Part shown: positions 46,809 through 55,500 of the stretch, piece after piece
How the letters are laid out: each line of letters starts with the position of its first letter
Numbering within the stretch: position 1 is the stretch's first letter
Source of the DNA: Spongilla lacustris
Taxonomy: Eukaryota; Porifera; Demospongiae; Spongillida; Spongillidae
DNA: 64,000 bases
NCBI GenBank assembly: GCA_949361645.1
Contig: OX442432.1
Location: 4,963,990 to 5,027,989, forward strand
Direction: 5' to 3'
The notes under the pieces: model-generated
Seen by the model: the letters and a program-made list of their open reading frames with translations, nothing else
Told to the model about the DNA's origin: nothing
The model's database searches: none
Program-made: the position numbers and the translations under genes

Positions 46809-48442
46809 TCACAGTGAGTAGTCCGAGTCATAGTACTCCGAGTCATAAATAAACTGGTCTTCATAGTCACTATAAATGAGGTCATCGTGGTCTTCCAAGG
46901 CACTACTATCATCATCATCCTCAAGAGCATCCTCCTCCTCCCCACTGACATCATCCTCCTCCCCATCATGGTCACTGGCCGAGGCCTCCTGGGACATCAA
47001 GTTGCCTAGGTGACCAAATGCACTGAAAGAGAATGTTACAACATACACTTATATAAACACTGAAAGCACACAAAGCTACAAACTGTACATAATAGATTTG
47101 TACATGTTAAGGGTTGCAATAATCATTAATAAACTGATGGCCTGGTGCTGTCTGTGTCAGGATCCTGCATGACCAAGCTTGATTCTGCCTGCTCATTGTT
47201 AGGAGGTAGCCTAGTAACCTCACCCAGCTTGAATTGCTGCAACAGAGGCTGCAATCAAGTGTGCCCCACAATACAGAGACATGTGCCATACCTGATGGAA
47301 GCCAAGCAAGATCTTCTCCCTTGTGCTCTCAATCTTCCCCACCAACCTGTAGCCTTCCGCTAACTTTCTCTCCGGCAGTGTTCGTACTGCATGAGCAACG
47401 TCAGACACAGAGTGAAGTGTGTTCTCTGGGAGGTGAAGCCAAAGCAAAACATATTAAAAAACAAATGACCCTATCTTGGCCAGGAGTCAGTAAAAATTCT
47501 ACATGCTGCTAGTTTTCAAGACAGTACAGAATTGGAAAGTTCCCACTCCCTCCCACCCTCACCTAGCACCCCACCCTCACCCAGCACTCCCACCCTCACC
47601 TAGCACCCCACCCTCACCCAGCACTCCCACCCTCACCCAGCAGCACCCCACCCTCACCCAGCACTCCCACCCTCACCCAGCACTCCACCCTTATCCAGCA
47701 CTCCCACCCTCACCCAGCACACCCACCCTCACCCAGCACTCCCACACTCACCCAGCACTCCCACCCTCACCCAGCACTCCCACCCTCACCCAGCAATGCC
47801 TGAAGAGCATTGGTGTCTCCTTCAAGTTCTTCAGAGAGAAGCCATAGATATGCTGAGGTGTCTGGCTGACTGAAGTACTCAGCAACACATGCATAGCCAA
47901 GCATCTGACCAATGGAAGAAAACAGCATCAGTGAAATGTGATGAAATCAGGGGCACTGCTTAATACATGTACATCAATTCCAATGCAGGTCCTTTTATGG
48001 TCGAACCAAAACAGTGACGTAAGTAGAAATGCTAAAAGTACATGTACATTTATCCCTGCACTGTTGGTGGCATCTCTATTGGTAAACACATTGCACACAA
48101 CAGGCTAATTACTGCTGACATTACACATATTGCTCCGGATATCAGGCCTGAAGGGGCCAAGGCAGAGCAAGGGAACACTACTATCCCGTGAGTATAGCAG
48201 TGTACACTGAGGACATGTGGGAGGGGCCTATTATGATGCTAATTAAAATACATAATGGTAATTAATCTAACAGTACAAAACAAACACAAGATACCCTGAC
48301 AACCATGACATACCTTGTGACACTGGAAGAGCCACCGACATGCATCCATGATGAAGGTAAGGTTCTTGATGGGCACTACCTCAGTGATCCCCTTCACTAG
48401 CAGTCCCACCTTCTCTGCAAAGGCCTGTACCATTGAGAACAG
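46809..48442 (-). CDS. CUL9-like Ariadne C-terminus, copy 2, open
   Basis: Exons 48442-48314 (43 codons), 47904-47790, 47425-47292, 47248-47135 and about 47022-46809 (stop). The first four join in phase and stay open; the second reads SAYLWLLSEELEGDTNALQA in one frame, with the 11 bp missing from copy 1. Content is as in copy 1: LTFIMDACRWLFQCHK, MLGYACVAEYFSQPDTSAYL, ENTLHSVSDVAHAVRTLPER, then the acidic tail. The family comparison (human CUL9, post-RBR Ariadne-type helical domain and acidic end) suggests it covers the last 200 residues or so of a PARC-like ubiquitin ligase. No RBR exon is seen upstream between 48443 and 50130. The last junction is uncertain: a donor at the GGTGAGG inside exon 4 with an acceptor at CCTAG would keep phase, the simple one does not. 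Confidence 0.7.
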
Positions 48443-49205
48443 CTCAACAGTGGGTACATTGTACATGTACATACATGTATGTACACACTGCATTAAAAAA
48501 ACCTCTGCAGATACAGTACCATCCAGAGCAAAATTCAAAGCATGAATTACTCACATGCATGCTACATTGCCGTTTATCGTACACACAGATAATTTGAGAT
48601 AACTTGTCAGTCTGTCCAGTCTGGGTCTCCATCCTATTAATTTGGGCTTTTCAAGACGTAAGTTGTGTGGTATGTATTATATCTATGATCAGTGTAGAAC
48701 ACTTGCCTGTGATGGTTGTAAAAGACCCAGTGGCATGGCTTCGTTTGAATCCAGCTTATGGGCGCCCGCTATTTTATCAATATGTAACGCACTTATGGGC
48801 GCCAGCTACATAATTTAAAGCTAAAGTATGTAAACTGAAGTACAGCGGTATTTGTCAAAAGGAAAAAGCTAGTTTGTTGCGTAGTTGCGCTAATAAATAG
48901 GACTGGTACCGACCGTTTGAATTCGAAGTTTTGGGTGAAGTTGCACTTGTATACGCTGACTCTGTGATGTGCTCTGTTCACCAGCCAGCATTTAATAGCA
49001 ACACTGACGTGACAAATTAAATATTTTTTAAATGTGTGCAGGCTAGCCGTGTTAGTAAAATGGTGTATGTGGAAGATTTTTTATGATATTGTCAACAACG
49101 AGGTAATGTATTACGTATGTTACAAAAAATAGCATTCTTTGAATGTCTTCCATGGTCTACGGGTGTAGATATTCAGTTTGTGAGCCTGCAAGTGTCCCCT
49201 TTCCA

Positions 49206-50130
49206 GCTCTCAAAACATGCACTACAGCAAAATCTAGTCAGTGCCACTAAAATCCATCATATAGCATCAGGATTTATAAAGTACTAACCTATATAGTAGC
49301 CTCAAGTATGTGTTCAAGTTGTGACCTTATCTACAAGGTTAATCACCGATAATTGGATATGTGTTTCTGGGAATCAGCACCAATAATTACTGTCGTTTTC
49401 CATAGTGCTTTGAAGTGATGTTTTCAGAAGTTTTAACATTGTTCTGATTGCAGCGCCCCATCGACTAGCTAGATGCCTTTTGTATGACGTGGGTATGAAT
49501 CTTCATAGGGCAAATCCACTAGGACAATTGCAATTGCGTCTCAGTTGCTCCTCACATTGCTGTGTTTCGTGCTGCTCATGCATGCAGTAATTAAAATGCA
49601 ATGTGCATGCACCAGATCCGAAGACTCACATGCACATGTACGCTTGGCATACAACTACTATCTACCTGCAGCTTTTTCCTTAGATAATCAGGTCTCAGAT
49701 ACGCATCCATGCATGCTCTTACATCCTGTAGTAGTCTACAGCTCCATATACCATGCATGGGGGTTATCGCGTTGTTTTTTCTTGATGTAATAATTTGTCT
49801 CCATATATTTCTAGGTATGGACCAATCCTGCTCTTCAGAGCCAATCAGCAAGGAGTTGGCCTAGCTGGAACCTTGCACCAAATCAGTTAATTGCTTATAT
49901 CTTATTTTACAATGGAGGCACTTTGATTTTGAAAGAACTGGCCTGGTGACTCGACCATGCATTCTTGATGACAAACCAGCATCCTCAAAGTCAAGGACTA
50001 GAGGAAAGAGACTGAAATGATAGTTTTAATCAATGGAAATTAGTCTTGGGCCGATTGGCATGAAATTATACATGCAAGGCCAATTATAATCTTGATGTAA
50101 TAATTTCTCTCCACTGATATATTTCTGCAG
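49206..50130. other. Region between duplication and protease-gene array
   Basis: No gene supported. CTTGATGTAATAATTTGTCT near 49781 resembles the sequence at 50091, so a more diverged piece of the array unit may begin here. Confidence 0.4.
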
Positions 50131-50285
50131 ATACTGGTGATGGTGAGGAAAAAGTGATATCTCAGGGGAAATGTATTTCATATTTGGTAGCATTATTAGA
50201 GGCTTGCCATGAAAGCAATCTGACCACATTTTCAAGAGTTCTGCATGAACCATGGCACAGTTCACTGTGCTTGGTGTCTCATTAG
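50131..50285 (+). CDS. Possible terminal exon repeated in each array unit
   Basis: After a good acceptor (TATTTCTGCAG) the plus strand reads EKVISQGKCISYLVALLEAC then HESNLTTFSRVLHEPWHSSL and a stop. The same segment occurs in unit 2 (from 52316, cut by the BEL element after GAGGCTTGCCATG and resumed at 58386) and unit 3 (from 63731, then diverging). TTA/TTG and AAA/AAG differences between units are silent in this frame. The minus strand is also open here (LPNMKYISPEIS), so direction is not certain. Confidence 0.35.
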
Positions 50286-50435
50286 TAGAGAACAATGCAT
50301 GGTATATTTGTACACCATGGGCCTTTTATTTGTACTGCAAACGCATGTTATTTAATATAAAGTAATGTCATTATTCGTTACCCATCGCTAATACATGTAT
50401 ATTACAGATCTGTCTGATCTATGCTTTGCGCAGGG

Positions 50436-50556
50436 CAATCCCAGGATTGTCCTAATCTATGCTTTGCGCACGAGCAATCCCAGGATTGCGCGGCCAATCC
50501 ATGGATTGTACCACAAACCATGGATCCAGGGTTTGCGCAGGACAATCCCGGGATTG
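50436..50556. promoter_or_regulatory. Cluster of CAATCC-NN-GGATTG palindromes, copy 1
   Basis: Four perfect 14-bp palindromes: 50436-50449 (CAATCCCAGGATTG), 50475-50488 (same), 50495-50508 (CAATCCATGGATTG), 50543-50556 (CAATCCCGGGATTG). Each is next to a GCGCA or GCGCG word; the last overlaps GGATTGCGCAA, which contains a bZIP/C-EBP-like TTGCGCAA. They lie 190-315 bp upstream of the protease ATG and 145-265 bp upstream of its TATA box. A dimeric factor-binding array is an inference. Confidence 0.6.
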
Positions 50557-50698
50557 CGCAAATCCACGCTTTAATTGCGCGTAACATATATGCACAATGA
50601 ATACTATACTGCATGCGCATGTATAGGCCTACTGTGCGTGCACGTACATGTACGCTACGTAACTATCGTCGCGGCTATGAATATCGCCCGAAAAGGCC

Positions 50699-50705
50699 TA
50701 TAAAA
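50699..50705 (+). promoter_or_regulatory. TATA box of protease gene 1
   Basis: TATAAAA, 45 bp before the ATG at 50750, within AAAAGGCCTATAAAATGAAC. The same box and spacing are kept in copy 2. Confidence 0.65.
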
Positions 50706-50749
50706 TGAACCACCGGTACCGGTAAATGCAAACTTGCTGATATACTCGA

Positions 50750-51514
50750 ATGGAATCTGAAGGAACTTTGCCTGCTGGAATACTCTTCTACGCCAAACGT
50801 AACAATAGAGCTCGTTTTTTCTTGCCCAGCACTGAAAATTACTTCGGTGGCATTAAAGTGCCCAACATCATGATTGATACTGGTGCCACGAATATTCTGT
50901 TGCCAATTGAAGACGACCAAATACTTGAATTAAGAACTAAATTTGACACCGAGAAGTACTCGTGGCTAATTGGTACAAGCAAAGGTGTCGGTCTACTTCA
51001 TAGTCCGACGCTTATTATCAAGCCTAAAGTCAATACACCCTCCATCAGCGTTGAATTAATGAAAGATCAAAGCACTTGTGTTGTTCAACAGAAACAGTTG
51101 CGGTTCCACCTCAGTTACATTAACGCTAAAGAGCTCCTCCGAAAGTGCAATTTTTTACAAAAACGAGATGTCGAAAAACTTCAGGACTTTGTAAGTACAG
51201 TAGATGAGAGAAATAAGCGCGGTGATCTCGATGTTGGGAAACGCCGAACATACGCCCTACTAGGCCAGTCCTTTATCAGTAATACATGCGGGTCCTCTCC
51301 ATTTGCTTTTGTACAATTTGACGACATTGCAATGATCCTTGACCCGATAAGATTTCAGTGGGGTGACTTTGTAAACACGGTGGAATATGTTCAAACTATC
51401 CTTCGGTCGACAGATTTTCATCAATTTGCTGACTTGGAAGATTACGATCATGAAGGGGATGAGGAATTGACTGATGCTTTCTTGTACTATGATGATATGG
51501 GGATCGATGACTAG
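50750..51514 (+). CDS. Stand-alone retropepsin-like aspartyl protease, copy 1
   Basis: 254 residues, one exon. Seen: a short N-terminus, then IMIDTGATNILLPI at about 40-53 with the aspartyl-protease DTGA triad. A Ser/Gly-rich turn (IGTSKGVGLL) sits where a flap could lie, and YALLGQSFISNTC near 174-186 resembles the hydrophobic-hydrophobic-Gly segment that follows the flap in retropepsins. The C-terminus is acidic (LEDYDHEGDEELTDAF, ending DDMGIDD). No RT, integrase or zinc knuckle is attached and no membrane or signal segment is seen. Such a protein would act as a homodimer if catalytic; substrate unknown. The ATG chosen follows a TATA box by 45 bp. A near-identical copy lies at 58931. Confidence 0.75.
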   Translation: MESEGTLPAGILFYAKRNNRARFFLPSTENYFGGIKVPNIMIDTGATNILLPIEDDQILELRTKFDTEKYSWLIGTSKGVGLLHSPTLIIKPKVNTPSISVELMKDQSTCVVQQKQLRFHLSYINAKELLRKCNFLQKRDVEKLQDFVSTVDERNKRGDLDVGKRRTYALLGQSFISNTCGSSPFAFVQFDDIAMILDPIRFQWGDFVNTVEYVQTILRSTDFHQFADLEDYDHEGDEELTDAFLYYDDMGIDD

Positions 51515-52400
51515 CAGCAAGAATTGAACATTATAACAGTCAAACTGCATAATAACAGCGACAGCGATCCTGCTCCCGTGCATCTTAAAATTTAATTAAC
51601 TGTAGTGTAATTTGTAGCAAGTGTTGTGTACTACATATTCTGTACCTTGTACATGATTATTGTTAATAAGCACAATACATGCATGTATATTATATTTTTT
51701 GTCCCTGACTATTAGCAATAGTACGGTGCATTTATTTATCTTACTGCTGTATTAATATCGCTATTGATGATTTTAAAAATCGTTATTATATCAAAGAAAA
51801 TATCTTTACACAATATAATATAGTATGATTGTTATAAAAAGATTCAATAAACTGAAGACCATGGCCCTTGCATAATTGGGCTCTCACTAGCTTAGCCTTC
51901 CGTACAGAGCCGACACAGCCGAAGACTTTGGACGAGCCGTGCGAGTATAGCGAGTGATACGTGCAGCGAGTTTCAGTGCCGAGACATGCAACCCAGCCAA
52001 TTAAAACGGTTGCCTTTTGCATCGTTGGTGGCTGGCAATGAATCCCTAGCTTAATTCCATTGCCAAACCACCATCCATCACTGACAGCCATGAATCCTTA
52101 ATTTACTCTTCATGTCCGGAGTGTTGCCATGAATTTGCACGTCATGCGCCGCTGACGCAGCCACCAACTGACAGACCAGCAACAATGACTTGGGGAAAGA
52201 GAAATGATACTTAATCAATGGAAATTAGTCTTGGGCCGATTGGCATGAAATTATACATGCAAGGCCAATTAAAATCTTGATGTAATAATTTCTCTCCACT
52301 GATATATTTCTGCAGATACTGCATGGTGATGGTTCGGAAAAGGTGATATCTCAGGGGAAATGTATTTCATATTTGGTAGCATTATTGGAGGCTTGCCATG
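51515..52400. other. 3' flank of protease gene 1 and start of unit 2
   Basis: Noncoding sequence conserved in unit 2 (59690-60158 and 63392-63800). It includes a GAGCCGTGCGAGTATAGCGA segment and, from about 52205, the repeat of the sequence that also precedes copy 1 (AATGGAAATTAGTCTTGGGC). Confidence 0.7.
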
Positions 52401-52540
52401 TGTACAATATTGCGGCTGGTACACGATGCAACGCGATTCTCTCGCTATCTCACGCACGCTCACTGTTTCACAAACTCTCTAATCTTATCACGTGCGCATA
52501 CAATTAAAAGAGTCAGCTATAATTAATGCAATGTTTGACA
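52401..52540 (-). repeat. BEL 3' LTR
   Basis: 140 bp. On the minus strand it is preceded at 52551-52541 by a purine run, AAGGGGGAG, the polypurine tract. Confidence 0.95.
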
Positions 52541-52566
52541 CTCCCCCTTGACCTGCTCACAGCAAG

Positions 52567-55500
52567 TCAACATGAGTCCCTAGCTAATTCTTCCAATCTG
52601 TAACGTGCGATTTGAGCTGCAAGTCGTTGTGGGCGTTGTCTAGTCCTGCCTCCGTCATCAACAGGAGTATCTCGCACCGGTTCAGGTTCATCATCATAAC
52701 CTTCTGGAGTTTCATCAGTAGCACCACGAGTTGGGGCTGTATTGGTCTTGAGGCTTGCCTCCATTGGGTAGAGATGACTAATGGGACGGTTAATCAGTGA
52801 GGTCCCCTTACCGGACTGTACACGAAGGGAAGCTCCCCTCACTGCCCCATCAGATCCTTCCAACAACCCTTCAACTCTCCCTAGTCGCCACTGCATCCTG
52901 GGTTGGTCTGAATCTTGCACTAGAACAACATCTCCAGGTGAAAGAATGTTACGTGGACTTCGTGACTTCGGAGAATAAGCATGGCTATCTCTGAGTCCCA
53001 CTAAGTATTCCAACCTCCATCGCTTCCAGAAGTGCTCCACAACCAGATTCAGATGTCGCATTCGACGATTCAGATCCCCCCCAGCATCAGTCTCTTCAAA
53101 CTCTAGATCGCTTGAACAAGTCACAGGATCGGGTAAAGTACACAGACGGCGACCTATCAACAGATGAGAGGGTGTGAGGGGTTCTTCCATATCCTCTGAA
53201 GACAAATAAGAGAGTGGACGGGAGTTGAGTATGGCTTGTACCTCCACTAACACAGTATGTAATTCATCATACGTCATTCTCGCCTTGCCAATGGTCTTCT
53301 TTAAACACCTCTTCATTGATTGAACTAACCTCTCGTAGAAGCCTCCCCACCAGGGTGCCTTCTCCAATATAAACTTCCATTGTATGCGTATATCCCTGAA
53401 GTGTTGTTGTGTTTCTGGACTGTCCAGTATGGAGTAGATAATCTTGTTCGCAGATCGGAACGTCTTGCTGTTGTCAGAGCAAATGACCTGGGGGACACCA
53501 CGCCTAGCTGAAAAACGCTTCAAGCAACGAACGAAGGACATTGCCGTCAAATCTGGAACTAGCTCTAAGTGGACAGCACGAACAGCACAGCACGTGAATA
53601 AGCTGATCCACACCTTTTCACCTCCCTTCAAGTAAAGAGGATCTGCGTAGTCCACACCAGTTGCACTAAATGGTGGTGAAACTTGTACCCTGTATTCAGG
53701 TAATGGTGGTGATGGTGGTCCACTGAGTGGTCGGGAATTGTAACGTTTACATAGCTTGCACTCATTTAACAGCATTCTTACGAACTGTCTCCCTCTGACA
53801 ATCCAATACTTGGAACGCATCTGTGTGAGGGTCTCCTTCACTCCACCATGCATTACTCTTGTATGGCACTCCCTCACGACCAAGCGGGTAAAGTGATGTT
53901 TCTTGTCAAGAAACATAGGATGTTTCATAAGCTCTAGTAGATCCGCATTTCCTAACCTTCCTTTACACTTCCATATTCCATCCACACCACAGTAGAGTCC
54001 AAGCTGCTGCTGCCACAGACTAAACTGTTCACTCTGAGTAAGCATCTTCTGCGATTCCTTGACCCAATAAATCTCAGCACATCCAACATCTTCCGCCGTT
54101 AGCAAACAACTCTTGACCCTTGACTTCAAGATTGAGATAAACTTCATGACATGAGCCCTCACCCTTAAAAGTCGACCTAGAGTGCTAAATTGTTCGCAGT
54201 TTAGGATGGCTTCACTTTGACAGGTATCGTGAGTAAGAAGACTGGAGACTGTAGAATGATTCCTCACCTTCGTTTCAATGAGGCATTCATCTGGAACAGT
54301 ATGTAGGTCAGGACACTGCGGTTCAAAGTCAGGATCACTGATCCAAGTAGGTCCGGTCATCCACAATGCACTGTCAACAAGTTGTGACAATTCAATTCCT
54401 CTTGAGGGTATGTCCGCTGGATTATGTTCACCAGGACAGTGATACCAACAATCACTCGCCACCAAGGTCCGTATCTCGTTCACACGGTTTTGGACGAATT
54501 GCTTCCACTCCTTGTCACGTCCATGAATCCAATATAATGCGATTCTAGAGTCTGTGTAGCAAACTGGGTTGCCCAACCTTCGTTCAGGTTCTAACGCTTG
54601 AGTGATGGTGGTTAGAAGACGTGCTAACAGGAGTGCAGACAACAGTTCCAATCGAGGAATAGTCTGACCATGCAGGGGCGCAACTCTCGTCTTTGATGCT
54701 ACAAAGCGTGTGACACATTCATCTGCTGTCCTCATCCTCAGGAATACCACAGCAGCATAAGCCTTCTGCGAAGCGTCACAAAACCCGATCAGTGTACAGG
54801 CACAAGAAGTAGTTTCAGCAAAACTACTGAAGTAGCATCGAGGAATACAGAGTGTTCGAGACTGCTCCAAACCCAATAGCAGAGAATTCCATTTGGTCAA
54901 CAACGCTCCTGACAGTAGCTCGTCCCAGTTAAGCCTTGCTGCACAAACATCCTGAAAAAGCATCTTGAACTGAACTGTAACAGGAGAAAGAAAGCCCAAA
55001 GGATCGTAAAATCTAGCAGACAAGCCAATAATGTTCCTCTTTGTAGGCTTTATAGAAACGGTGCCCTGAACGAGAGATCTAAGATCACACACAAGTTGAT
55101 CATCCAGTGGTTTCCACTTGACTCCAAGCACCTTCACAAATTCTGGAGCTTCAAACTTGTCTCCAAGAGTATTCTTCGTATATGACTGATCATCGCAAGT
55201 AACAGGATTCTCAGTGTGTCCCGATCTGTGATGCTGTGATTCCAAGGATGACAAACATTTCTGCAGTGCTGGAACATTAGTCACAAAATTTCTGAGATTG
55301 AAGCCGGCCTCCCCCAATCGCTCTCTTGCCTTTGTTGCCAAACGTAGAGCTTCCTCTTCATTGTCTGCTCCGGAGGTCAGATCATCAACGTAGATCGAGC
55401 GAATGAACGTATCGACAAATGATGGGTCACTGCTTCTATAGCGTTCAATGTGATGCTGCAATGTGGCATTGAGAAGAAATGGGCTAGAAGACACGCCAAA

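Larger units (their letters stand above)
44822..49205. repeat. Segmental duplication, copy 2
   Basis: Counterpart of 27617-32917. A local direct repeat (GTCCAAGGACCAGGGAAAAC... and GTCCAAAGACCAGGGAAAAC..., about 80 bp) precedes the N gap. After the gap, similarity resumes at CATAGCAAGTGGCATAAGG (45292 and 28787). Confidence 0.9.
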
